64,000 nucleotides of DNA, taken from positions 4,384,001 to 4,448,000 of the forward strand of contig NZ_MDGP01000001.1 in NCBI RefSeq assembly GCF_001747095.1. Reading direction: 5' to 3'. Of the stretch, positions 8,797 through 16,701 are shown piece by piece. The DNA comes from Roseivirga sp. 4D4 (lineage in GTDB: Bacteria > Bacteroidota > Bacteroidia > Cytophagales > Cyclobacteriaceae). Made by a program: the position numbers and the translations under genes. The notes under the pieces were generated by a model that saw nothing but the letters and a program-made list of their open reading frames with translations, ran no database searches and was not told the origin of the DNA. The number at the start of each line of letters is the position of its first letter. Positions within the stretch are counted from its first letter, which is position 1.

Positions 8797-11401
8797 TTCT
8801 AAGGTTCTCCGCTGGGTTGCTTTTTGCTGCCTTTATGGCTTGAAAGCCTATGGTAAGCATAGCAACTACAATCACGGCCAATGCACCACTGCCTGGTTCC
8901 CAGAATTGCACGTCTTGGGTGAATTCTATGTTTTCTAGCATCGTAGTCCTATAAATATACAGGCTAAGTGGAATTGCAGCTGCAGCCGCAATTACGAAAA
9001 TGACGGCAAAGTTCTTAGATAGTAAGACCAGAATGTTCGTAACAGTTGCACCTAGTACTTTGCGAATTGTAAGTTCTTTTATCCTAGATTCTGCCGTATA
9101 AACAGCCATTCCCAAAAGGCCTAAAATGGAAACGCAAATGGCAACAATGGAGAGGAAGCCATAGGTCTTCATTGTCGAGGAAATATCTGAGTAAGTTCTT
9201 TCTATCTGTTCATGGTAGAACTGTGCATCGAATTCATGATCCTGGTCTATGGTCATCCACGCTTCTTCAAGTTTCTTCATGGTCTCTAGTAAGTTGTTTG
9301 ACCTAACTTTGAGATTAACGTATTGAAACCTTCCCTGATTCTTAACAAAGGCAAAAGGCTTTAGCTCATTGTAAATAGTTCCGTAATGAAAATCCTTGAC
9401 AACGCCAATTATTACCCTTTCCTCGCTATAGAACTTGACCTTTCTGCCCAAGGCTTCTTCGAAAGTCTCAAAATGAAATGCCTTAATCAATTGCTCGTTG
9501 ACGATCATTTGGTCTTGCCTGTCATCTTTTCTGAAATTTTCTCCTGCCAAAAGTTCATGTTCGAGGTTTTCTATGTAGTGCTCATCAATTGTGTTCATGT
9601 AGATGCTAGTTGAGTCCTGCCCACCAATAAGTCGTCCTCTGCTTGATTGCAAACCTCCCGTGCTTGGTACTATGGCCGATTTAGATGCAGCTTGTACTTC
9701 TGCTACTTGAGTAAGTGTATTGAATACTAAATCGGCATCATTTCCGTGAAGTGGTACATTAAGAATATTCTCAGTGGTGTAACCAAGATCGAAATTGAGT
9801 GCATGTTTATATTGTTGATAAGCCAGTGTAACTAGAACGGCAAATCCCATAGACAATGCAAACTGTATGCCTACTAGAATATTCCTAAGGCCAAACCCTT
9901 TAGAGGCCTTCATATGGGATACTCCTTTGAGAATAGAGACCAATTTGAATTTTGTCATCAATAAGGCCGGAATAAGACCTGCAAGCACCCCGATGGCGAT
10001 GGCGAAGATCGTGAAATTCAGGTAGTTCAGTGTTGTCAAATCGAGAGTGGTAGTTCTGGAAGTGTAGAAGTCTAAGGCAAGGAACTGAGGCTTTATGAGG
10101 TTGAAAATGAGAAAAGCCACCGTAAGAGCTAGGAGCGAAACAAAAATAGCTTCGCTAACAAATTGGAAGAAAATTTGACTTTTGTTTGCTCCAACAACCT
10201 TTCTGACACCAATTTCTTTGGCCCTTTTCAACGAGCGGGCTATGGTCAGGTTTGCATAATTGAAACAGGCACAGAACATAACTATGATCGTTAGAATAAT
10301 CATCCGATTGACTTTCTCTTTGGGCATTACAGTGCCCAATTGATTGTACTTACCATCACCCGGAAATATGTCCATTAAGCCCTCTAATTCTAGACGTAAC
10401 TCTTCTTGTTCACCAGTATTTTTAGCGTTTTCTTCCTCCTGAATAGTTTTCAATTGCGCATCGAGTGCATCTAGGTTGTGATTCTCCGGAAGTAAAATGT
10501 AGGCGTAACCACTCCACATGTTATGCCAGCTATCAAAATAGCCTTCCTTGTAACGCTCCATTGATTTCATAGAGCTCATAGATGCAATAGCCTCGAACTT
10601 GATATGAGAGTTCTTAGGAAGGTCTTTAAGAATTCCCGTAACTGTATATTGCTGTTCTGACTTTCGTAAAACTTCTCCCAAAACGTCCGTTCTTCCGAAA
10701 ACCCTAATTGCCATTTCCTCAGTCAGTACTACTGAGAAGGGTTCATCCAATGCCGTTTCTGGGTTGCCGTGCAAGACAGGGAAGGTGAAGACATCCAGGA
10801 ATTCCTCACTGACAAACAGGCCATTCGTATAGTAGGCGTTATTGTCATATCTAAGGTCTCCGCCAAATCCTTTATATATGGAAACGGTTTGCTCTATACC
10901 TGAGATTTCTGTTCTGGCTCGTTCCCCGATTAAAAGCGATGTGCTGGCGTAACGATATATCTCACCTTCTTGACTGACCTGAGCATTGGTAATACGATAA
11001 ATTCTGTCCTTGTTTTCATGAAAGCTATCATATCCATTGATTTCTGTTGCAAAAGCAATAGTGAGCAGGGCTACTGCCATACTGATGCCCAAACCAAAAA
11101 TGTTAATTGTAGAAAATAGGCGATTACGTATCAGACTTCGAAAAGCCACAATGCTATAATTTCTAAACATGGCGATGTTGTTTAAACGAGTTCTAGTTCT
11201 AGTTTTTTTGAGTACCGAAGGTCTAATCATTTTGATGACCTCCTTGCGATAAATGGACTTGGCTGTTTGAAGTCCTTTAGCTTCTAAATTGATCACATAG
11301 CGTTCCTCCAGATCACCTTGCAGCTCTTCGTAGAATGAATCATTGCAAAGCCATTTGAATAGCCTTGTCCAGAATTTAGGAGGATGTGAGAAATTCTTCA
11401 A
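8789..11401 (-). CDS. MacB/FtsX-type permease with prefix domain (permease 2B), TTG start
   Basis: An 870-residue permease directly behind padR module 2, with a 2-bp gap. The start is TTG at 11401: the reading frame has no ATG before the conserved prefix (HPPKFWTRLFKWLCN, EELQGDLEERY, RKEVIKMIRPSVLKK), so TTG is the only start that keeps the prefix. Two FtsX halves follow, with KRAKEIGVRKVVGA in the first and RIKELTIRKVLGA in the second. The prefix is closest to permease 1, but the body is closest to the permease at 16702-19329 (shared WHNMWS, RSLKRAKE and ALNFDLG). This mosaic pattern is described in the findings. Function unknown. Confidence 0.85.
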   Translation of the reverse strand: MKNFSHPPKFWTRLFKWLCNDSFYEELQGDLEERYVINLEAKGLQTAKSIYRKEVIKMIRPSVLKKTRTRTRLNNIAMFRNYSIVAFRSLIRNRLFSTINIFGLGISMAVALLTIAFATEINGYDSFHENKDRIYRITNAQVSQEGEIYRYASTSLLIGERARTEISGIEQTVSIYKGFGGDLRYDNNAYYTNGLFVSEEFLDVFTFPVLHGNPETALDEPFSVVLTEEMAIRVFGRTDVLGEVLRKSEQQYTVTGILKDLPKNSHIKFEAIASMSSMKSMERYKEGYFDSWHNMWSGYAYILLPENHNLDALDAQLKTIQEEENAKNTGEQEELRLELEGLMDIFPGDGKYNQLGTVMPKEKVNRMIILTIIVMFCACFNYANLTIARSLKRAKEIGVRKVVGANKSQIFFQFVSEAIFVSLLALTVAFLIFNLIKPQFLALDFYTSRTTTLDLTTLNYLNFTIFAIAIGVLAGLIPALLMTKFKLVSILKGVSHMKASKGFGLRNILVGIQFALSMGFAVLVTLAYQQYKHALNFDLGYTTENILNVPLHGNDADLVFNTLTQVAEVQAASKSAIVPSTGGLQSSRGRLIGGQDSTSIYMNTIDEHYIENLEHELLAGENFRKDDRQDQMIVNEQLIKAFHFETFEEALGRKVKFYSEERVIIGVVKDFHYGTIYNELKPFAFVKNQGRFQYVNLKVRSNNLLETMKKLEEAWMTIDQDHEFDAQFYHEQIERTYSDISSTMKTYGFLSIVAICVSILGLLGMAVYTAESRIKELTIRKVLGATVTNILVLLSKNFAVIFVIAAAAAIPLSLYIYRTTMLENIEFTQDVQFWEPGSGALAVIVVAMLTIGFQAIKAAKSNPAENLRNE

Positions 11402-11403
11402 CG

Positions 11404-11736
11404 CTATGTCCTTTGAAGTGAGACTTTAGGTACTGCACTCCATAGATCGTCTCTCAAGGACTTTGCTTCTTCTAGTGCATTTTTACCCAGATTAGTGACC
11501 TGATAATACCGCTTTCTTCGCCCACCGCGCTCTGCTGTAGCACCTCCGTATTCTGAAGAGATAAATCCTTTTTCGTCCAATCTGGTAAGAGCAGTATGTA
11601 AGGCTCCGCGGCTGACCTCTCGGCCAGTACGCTTTCCGATTTCATCCTGAATTGTAATGCCGTATGCATTCTCTGCGAGTACCAAAATGGTCAGTAGTAC
11701 TATTTCTTGAAACTCTCCTAAGTACGTTCCTTTCAT
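11404..11736 (-). CDS. PadR family transcriptional regulator (module 2)
   Basis: A 110-residue PadR winged-helix regulator with MKGTYLGEFQE at the N-terminus. The recognition helix is VSRGALHTALTRL (residues 41-53), matching module 1, and the wing carries ERGGRRKRYYQVT. It is the first gene of a three-gene operon with two permeases. Upstream lie twin operator-like boxes and a possible ECF-sigma promoter, so it may answer both to itself and to the sigma factor encoded at 12533-13411. Ligand unknown. Confidence 0.9.
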   Translation of the reverse strand: MKGTYLGEFQEIVLLTILVLAENAYGITIQDEIGKRTGREVSRGALHTALTRLDEKGFISSEYGGATAERGGRRKRYYQVTNLGKNALEEAKSLRDDLWSAVPKVSLQRT

Positions 11737-11741
11737 AATTA

Positions 11742-11790
11742 GTTCCTTAAATGAAGACCTAATCTATACATTTGATTCTTAAATGAAGAC
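11742..11790 (-). promoter_or_regulatory. Twin operator-like boxes upstream of padR module 2
   Basis: Direct copies GTTCCTTAAATGAAGAC (11742-11758) and GATTCTTAAATGAAGAC (11774-11790), 32 bp apart and 5 bp from the padR start. They share the TTC...GAAGAC core with module 1, in line with the shared recognition helix. On the minus strand the spacer contains TATAGATTAG, a possible promoter element. Confidence 0.6.
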
Positions 11791-11813
11791 TAAATGTGTA
11801 GAAATATGTTACA
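11787..11813 (-). promoter_or_regulatory. Candidate ECF-sigma promoter for the PadR-permease 2 operon
   Basis: On the minus strand TGTAACA (11807-11813) is followed after 16 bp by GTCT (11787-11790). The same TGTAACA-N16-RTC layout lies before the SRPBCC and sigma genes. The -10-like part overlaps the distal PadR box. Confidence 0.4.
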
Positions 11814-11824
11814 TCAACAAGAAA

Positions 11825-11856
11825 AAAAGGCCTTCAGAATGTCTGAAAGGCCTTTT
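11825..11856 (-). terminator. Terminator behind the SRPBCC gene
   Basis: AAAGGCC-type stem with one bulged A (left arm ending at 11838, right arm from 11842), loop ATG, flanked by A and T runs. It lies just past the stop of the SRPBCC gene and upstream of padR module 2. Confidence 0.75.
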
Positions 11857-11878
11857 GAATCAGGAATTTAACAAAGTG

Positions 11879-12487
11879 TTATTTTGAGCTAGCGCTCCTT
11901 TCTCTACTTTTAATCTGTTTCTTGATTTGTTTGAAGTTTGTCTTTGTTACCTTCTCGCCAGTGCTCAGATGATGCTCAATGGCAATGAAGTAATCATTAA
12001 TAAGCTTCTTGAAACTACCCTTTGCGAAACCACCCATGAAGGCAGGTTTGGTTCTATACTGCATGGTAAAGGTTAACATGCTGGTACCATTTCCAAGGTC
12101 ATCCACATCGTAAACCGCTTTTGTATAGTCAGGGTTCACCGGAAACCTTCCCGCCTGCGAGACAGTGTTTGTGAATGACATTGTTTCAGGAGAATAATCG
12201 ATCATTTTTTCTTCCAAGTACTGTGTATGCTTTTCATTGAAATAGCAAACACGCTCAGCACCTTCACCTGCTTTCAGACTTCCATTGATGTATTCAGACT
12301 CAATGATCTTGGGGTGAGAGTATGCGATCGCACCATAATCTTCTCCTACAATGGCCCAAACTTTTTCGGCTGGAAACGGAATTACTTTTGAAACCTCAAA
12401 CTTCTGTACCCTTTTTTCTTTCTGGGCAAGAGCAGGAGTTCCAACTGTTATCACTGACATAATTAAAATGGCTAATAGATTCCTCAT
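11879..12487 (-). CDS. Secreted SRPBCC (START/polyketide-cyclase-like) family protein
   Basis: A 202-residue protein with a clear signal peptide (MRNLLAILIMSVITVGTPALA) followed by an SRPBCC-type helix-grip fold. The opening VSKVIPFPAEKVWAIVGEDYG is typical of these lipid- or hydrophobic-ligand-binding domains. The C-terminus is basic. It lies 45 bp behind the sigma-factor gene on the same strand and has its own sigma-type promoter candidate, so it is the best nearby candidate for a dedicated target of that sigma factor. The ligand and role are unknown. Secretion to the periplasm is predicted from the signal peptide. Confidence 0.75.
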   Translation of the reverse strand: MRNLLAILIMSVITVGTPALAQKEKRVQKFEVSKVIPFPAEKVWAIVGEDYGAIAYSHPKIIESEYINGSLKAGEGAERVCYFNEKHTQYLEEKMIDYSPETMSFTNTVSQAGRFPVNPDYTKAVYDVDDLGNGTSMLTFTMQYRTKPAFMGGFAKGSFKKLINDYFIAIEHHLSTGEKVTKTNFKQIKKQIKSRERSASSK

Positions 12488-12503
12488 AGTTCTTTTTCTC
12501 TTT

Positions 12504-12530
12504 AGATGAGGCGCCTTACCATGTGTTACA
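12504..12530 (-). promoter_or_regulatory. Candidate ECF-sigma promoter for the SRPBCC gene
   Basis: TGTAACA (12524-12530, minus strand) and ATCT (12504-12507) with a 16-bp spacer. The ten bases TGTAACACAT are identical to those upstream of the sigma gene, and the distance to the start codon is nearly the same (34 versus 37 bp). Confidence 0.5.
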
Positions 12531-12532
12531 AC

Positions 12533-13411
12533 TTAGTTCAGATTAAAGAGTGCTACTACCCGATCGTTGTTGATTAACTGGTCGAAGAACTCTTTTTTGT
12601 TGTGCATTGGATTGTACGGGAAATTGGCGTGTAATTCGCGTGCCTTGTCTTCTACAATTTGCCAGGCATCATCGGCATCTTGTGCAATATGTTGCTGGAA
12701 GCTTCGATAATCTTTTTTGTTAAAGAGCAAGTCTTTGCTACTGAGAGGTCCTTTGTCAAAGGCATACGTTACCTTCTTATGGCAGCGGCATGGGTTGGCT
12801 TTGTTTACCAGTCCACAGTGATTATTCATAAAATGCCAGAGGTCTTTTCTGGCTCTGGAAAGTCTAATTCTAAAATTGCCTTTGCTGATCTCAAGAATTT
12901 CTGCCCCAATAGAATGATCTGCTCCAAATAGTTCTCCCAAAATATAAACCAGTCGTTGGTCTCTTGTAAGGCAAAGCAGCATGCCAGACATACAGGCCAA
13001 GTTCATTTCACGAATTTCTATTTCCTTTTCCTTTATTTCAATATCGGTTAACATCTGGTCAGGGATACTATCTAATCGCTCAGAAAAGGCTGGAAAACTT
13101 TCTCCAACCAAGGTCTCTCTGGTCGACTTTTTCATTTGTAAGAAGTGATTAACGACAATGCGATACAACCACGTTCGGAATGAAGATTTACCCTGGAACT
13201 GCGATAAATTTGTAACCACTTTCACCAGAACCTCCTGCGTGATGTCCTGAGCGTCTGCCGGCATTTGCACCATTTTCCATGCAATGTTGTAGATGTAAGG
13301 TTGATGTTTTTTGACCAGATCTTCCAGTGCCTGCCTGTTACCGGCAATGGACTTCTCAATTAAGAGTTGGTCGTCTTGGTCGGTAGTGTACTCAGTGATA
13401 AAAGGGTTCAT
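12533..13411 (-). CDS. ECF-type RNA polymerase sigma factor with Cys-rich C-terminal extension
   Basis: About 292 residues. Region 2 (27-95) contains DITQEVLVKVVTNLSQF and FRTWLYRIVVNHF. Region 4 is near 138-192 (DQRLVYILGELFG, then ISKGNFRIRLSRARKDL). An extra C-terminal part of about 100 residues begins with HCGLVNKANPCRCHKK (Cys199, Cys208, Cys210, His211), a possible metal or redox site. No anti-sigma gene is adjacent, so the extension may replace one. I chose ATG at 13411 rather than 13438: it leaves room for a palindrome and a sigma-type promoter upstream, with spacing matching the SRPBCC gene. Usual ECF factors are 160-200 residues, so this one is long. Confidence 0.8.
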   Translation of the reverse strand: MNPFITEYTTDQDDQLLIEKSIAGNRQALEDLVKKHQPYIYNIAWKMVQMPADAQDITQEVLVKVVTNLSQFQGKSSFRTWLYRIVVNHFLQMKKSTRETLVGESFPAFSERLDSIPDQMLTDIEIKEKEIEIREMNLACMSGMLLCLTRDQRLVYILGELFGADHSIGAEILEISKGNFRIRLSRARKDLWHFMNNHCGLVNKANPCRCHKKVTYAFDKGPLSSKDLLFNKKDYRSFQQHIAQDADDAWQIVEDKARELHANFPYNPMHNKKEFFDQLINNDRVVALFNLN

Positions 13412-13415
13412 ATGA

Positions 13416-13431
13416 ATAGGTTTAAACCTAT
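13416..13431. promoter_or_regulatory. Perfect 16-bp palindrome before the sigma-factor start
   Basis: ATAGGTTTAAACCTAT is an exact palindrome ending 5 bp upstream of the preferred start codon. It could be an operator over the transcription start. If the longer start at 13438 were used it would be coding. Confidence 0.45.
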
Positions 13432-13457
13432 GATTCAAGAAACTGGAATGTGTTACA
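13431..13457 (-). promoter_or_regulatory. Candidate autoregulatory promoter of the sigma-factor gene
   Basis: TGTAACA (13451-13457, minus strand), 16-bp spacer, ATCA (13431-13434). It shares TGTAACACAT with the SRPBCC promoter. Self-activation is common for ECF factors, but here it is inferred. Confidence 0.45.
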
Positions 13458-13475
13458 GCTTTTTGAAATATAAAT

Positions 13476-13507
13476 AAAAAGGTCCACTCAATTAAGCGGA
13501 CCTTTTT
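13476..13507 (-). terminator. Terminator behind permease 3
   Basis: AAAAAGGTCC / GGACCTTTTT inverted repeat with a 12-nt loop, followed on the minus strand by a T-run. It separates permease 3 from the sigma-factor gene. Confidence 0.85.
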
Positions 13508-13525
13508 ATCAATGAGAATAGTATG

Positions 13526-16201
13526 CTATTCTGCCCGGAGGCTCTTCACTGGGTTAGAAGTAGCTACTTTCAGTGTCTGGAAGGTAATAGTCACCAGCGC
13601 AATTAGCATTAGCAGTACAACCGGAACGATGAATAGCTTTGGACTAATCGCTATGGAGTAGGCAAAATCTTGAAGCCAGTATTCCATACCGAAATAGGAG
13701 ATTGGTATGGCCAAGCCATTGGCAATTAAGATGAGAAGTAGATAGTTTTTCGAGAATAAGTAGGTGATGTTTCCCATTTTAGCACCAAGCACCTTTCTGA
13801 TTCCAATCTCCTTAGATTTTTGCAACATGCTGAAAGCAGTTAGTCCGAATAGTCCCAAGCATGCCGCTACGATAGCGAAGATGGCGAAACTATTGAAAAT
13901 TTGGCCGAACTGGCGATCCTCATTGTACTGTTCATTAAAAAAGTCATCCAGGAAGTAGTACTCTATTGGGTTACCAGGAAAGTTGTCTGCATAGAAATCA
14001 CTAATCGAACTGATCGCTTCTTCCGGGTTAGTCATGTTTAACTTTATAGAGAAGTAATCCTTAGAGGCAGGGGAGAAGAGAAATATACTGGGAGTAATCT
14101 CACTATGCAATGATCGCCAATTATGATCTTTGGACACGCCTCTTATAGGTATGGTAGTACCACTAATCACAAGCTTTTGGCCAACTGCTTCCTCAGGCGT
14201 GCCAAGGTCATAAACCCTTAGTGTGGCCTCGTTGATAATTGCTCCATTGGCAACGTTAAGGTCTTCTGCATCGGTTATTGGATCTGAAAAATCTCTTCCA
14301 GCCAGCATCTCTAATTCATAAGTGGGTATAAAATCAGGGTCCACCCAGGTGACACTCACTGTATTTCGGCTAGACTTTGGTGATCCGAATTTATACATTT
14401 CAGTACCCCAATTATATCCAGCGCCAGGTATGCTTCTCGAAGTAGCGAAACTTTCTACCAAAGCCAGTGCTTTGGTATCATTTCTAAACTTCTGGAAGCT
14501 ATCAAATTTGACGCTGGTTCTGGGTCCCTTGACGACCAACATTTTCTCCATTTCAAAACCAGTAGATTGATTTCTCATAAACTTGAGTTGTTCGGACACT
14601 ACATAGGTACCTGCGATCATCAAAGTAGATATTACAAATTGAAATACCACCAGCACTTTTCGTAGAGGAATCTTGCTTTTGCTGACATTTTTAATGCCCT
14701 TCAATGAATCAGTTGTTTTAAAAGCTGACATTACAAAAGCGGGGTAAATACCTGCGAGTAAAGGTCCGATAAAGATCATACCTCCTATGATGATGAGCGT
14801 AACCTTATTGCTAAGGTCAAGACTAAAGGACTCACCAATGATAGCACCTAGTTTTGGAAGTAATAGATAGGCTACAACTACACCCAAGAGGGTTGCGAAT
14901 AAATTGAGCCAAAAGGACTCTGTCAAAAACTGATAAATGATCTGTTTTTTGATAGCGCCCATTGCCTTTTTTACACCTACCTCACGACTTCTTTCAGCAG
15001 ATTTTGCTGTAGATAAATTAATGAAATTGATCCACGCAATGACGAGGATAAAGGCGCCAATCAAAATGAGAAAGTAAACCGAATTCATGGCATCTTCTTC
15101 TCCTGTTCGCTCGGAATTTAAGTGGAGGTCTTCGATAGATTGAATACTCAGAACTCTATCTTCGCTGTTCTGCTCCATTTCTTCTCCCACATACTTCTTC
15201 ATCAATCCGGCAATCTTATCCTCTACCGCATACTCTGTTATTTGTGGGAGTAGCTGAACGTAGAGTTCAAAGTTGCTCCATCCCCAAGCCGACTCTTCTG
15301 ATTGGTATTGACCATCTTTTAATACATTACTCATGGGGAGTAACATGTCTATTTCAAGATGAGAGTTATCAGGAAAATCCTTGATGACTCCAGAAATCGA
15401 GAACCCACCGGCTTCACCCCAGTTGCCTATAATGTTAAGTGTTTCTCCCAAGGGTAAGGAAGTCGTTTCTCCAAAGTATTTCCTCATGATGGATTCTGTA
15501 ATGATTACAGAGTTCGGATTGTCCAATGCTGTTTTTGGATCACCAGCAATGAATTCCAAAGAGAACATGTCAATAAAGGATGGCTCAACAAAGATGAGGT
15601 CTTTTTCTTGAAAAGGAGTGGAGGCAATTGAATCTACTGCCTTACTAACAATCGCTCCGTCATAGTAAAAATGGATTAAAGAAGCTTTTTCAATCTCTGG
15701 TGCCGCTTCTTGAATGGCCGGCCCGAGACCGTAACCTACATTGGAGTCGGTACCTTGATCTACCCCACTTTGGTAACGTTTTATATGAACTCGATATAGC
15801 CTATCTGAGTTGGCAAAGCTTGTATCGAAGCTTAGCTGAAAGGACACATAGTGAGCGATAATCAGGCATGCGGCAATACCGAGTGCCAGCCCACTGATGT
15901 TGATAAAAGAGTAGAGTTTGTGTTTGCCCAAATTTCTTAGGGCGATCTTTGAGTTAATGCTGAACATACGATTGTTGATTTGAGTTTTAAATAATTTTCG
16001 AACCGCAAAGGGTCTAAAGAATCGAATCACATCCAGCGTGTAATGCACCCGGGCCGACCTCGCCCCATGAGACATGATTCTGTGGTTAAAGTCTTCTTCG
16101 ATATCACCAGAGATGTCTTCATACAACTCTGGCTTGCAATACCATTTCAGGAAGCGCTTGGATAGGCGTGGAGGACTATGGTTTTCCTTCGCTGAATTCA
16201 C
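13526..16201 (-). CDS. PadR-linked MacB/FtsX-type permease with prefix domain (permease 3), GTG start
   Basis: About 892 residues from GTG at 16201, which overlaps the padR stop as GTGA; an ATG at 16246 inside padR would add 15 residues before the conserved prefix. The prefix is of the second type: PPRLSKRFLKWYCKPELYED, SGDIEEDF and YTLDVIRFFRPF. The two FtsX halves carry ERSREVGVKKAMGA and KSKEIGIRKVLGA. The transmembrane body resembles permease 1, while the prefix resembles permease 4. The gene is the second of a two-gene operon with padR module 3 and ends in a strong terminator. No ATPase is encoded nearby; transported or sensed compound unknown. Confidence 0.85.
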   Translation of the reverse strand: MNSAKENHSPPRLSKRFLKWYCKPELYEDISGDIEEDFNHRIMSHGARSARVHYTLDVIRFFRPFAVRKLFKTQINNRMFSINSKIALRNLGKHKLYSFINISGLALGIAACLIIAHYVSFQLSFDTSFANSDRLYRVHIKRYQSGVDQGTDSNVGYGLGPAIQEAAPEIEKASLIHFYYDGAIVSKAVDSIASTPFQEKDLIFVEPSFIDMFSLEFIAGDPKTALDNPNSVIITESIMRKYFGETTSLPLGETLNIIGNWGEAGGFSISGVIKDFPDNSHLEIDMLLPMSNVLKDGQYQSEESAWGWSNFELYVQLLPQITEYAVEDKIAGLMKKYVGEEMEQNSEDRVLSIQSIEDLHLNSERTGEEDAMNSVYFLILIGAFILVIAWINFINLSTAKSAERSREVGVKKAMGAIKKQIIYQFLTESFWLNLFATLLGVVVAYLLLPKLGAIIGESFSLDLSNKVTLIIIGGMIFIGPLLAGIYPAFVMSAFKTTDSLKGIKNVSKSKIPLRKVLVVFQFVISTLMIAGTYVVSEQLKFMRNQSTGFEMEKMLVVKGPRTSVKFDSFQKFRNDTKALALVESFATSRSIPGAGYNWGTEMYKFGSPKSSRNTVSVTWVDPDFIPTYELEMLAGRDFSDPITDAEDLNVANGAIINEATLRVYDLGTPEEAVGQKLVISGTTIPIRGVSKDHNWRSLHSEITPSIFLFSPASKDYFSIKLNMTNPEEAISSISDFYADNFPGNPIEYYFLDDFFNEQYNEDRQFGQIFNSFAIFAIVAACLGLFGLTAFSMLQKSKEIGIRKVLGAKMGNITYLFSKNYLLLILIANGLAIPISYFGMEYWLQDFAYSIAISPKLFIVPVVLLMLIALVTITFQTLKVATSNPVKSLRAE

Positions 16202-16539
16202 AAAGACCAGTTTATTTGAAAAACCTGCTTTGGAATGGCATTCCACAATTGTTCACGTTGTTCACGTGTTTCTTCCAGCGCCTTTATGCCATACGCTGTT
16301 ATGGTAAAATACTTCTTTCGTTTGCCCCCGCGGATTTTTGTGGCTTCGCCAAAACTACTTTGAACCAAGCCCTTTTTTTCAAGTCGGTTAAGTGCGGCAT
16401 GTACTGTACTTAGCGTGACTTTTCTTCCAGTCTTTTCTCGGATTTCATCTTTGATGCCGACACCATAGGCCTCGGGATACAGCGTCCCAATGGTAAGCAA
16501 AACAAGCTCTTGAAATTCCCCTAAGTTTGTTCCTTTCAT
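16198..16539 (-). CDS. PadR family transcriptional regulator (module 3)
   Basis: A 113-residue PadR winged-helix protein with MKGTNLGEFQE at the start. Its recognition helix VTLSTVHAALNRL (41-53) belongs to the second class, shared with module 4 and different from the SRGALHTALTRL class of modules 1 and 2. The wing carries IRGGKRKKYFTIT. It is coupled by a 4-nt overlap to permease 3. The twin boxes upstream have a different sequence from those of modules 1 and 2, as expected if each PadR reads its own operator. Confidence 0.9.
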   Translation of the reverse strand: MKGTNLGEFQELVLLTIGTLYPEAYGVGIKDEIREKTGRKVTLSTVHAALNRLEKKGLVQSSFGEATKIRGGKRKKYFTITAYGIKALEETREQREQLWNAIPKQVFQINWSL

Positions 16540-16547
16540 GATTATAT

Positions 16548-16596
16548 AATTCGTATTTGACGATAATATTAATGATTAAATTCGTATTTGACGATA
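16548..16596 (-). promoter_or_regulatory. Twin operator-like boxes upstream of padR module 3
   Basis: Two perfect 18-bp direct repeats AATTCGTATTTGACGATA at 16548-16565 and 16579-16596, 31 bp apart. Each contains a TCGT-n5-ACGA dyad. The near copy is 8 bp from the padR start codon. Confidence 0.7.
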
Positions 16597-16659
16597 TTAT
16601 GTGCCTGAAAACCTGACTGAACTGGGAGAATTGTGTACTGAATGGGATTGAAAGCAAAG

Positions 16660-16688
16660 GGCGTGTATCACTTGTAGTGGTACACGCC
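16660..16688 (-). terminator. Hairpin terminator behind permease 4
   Basis: 13-bp stem 16660-16672 / 16676-16688 (GGCGTGTATCACT, one G-T wobble) with loop TGT, 14 bp past the permease 4 stop. The minus-strand trailing sequence is only moderately T-rich. Confidence 0.7.
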
Positions 16689-16701
16689 TTTTGAAAATGG
16701 G

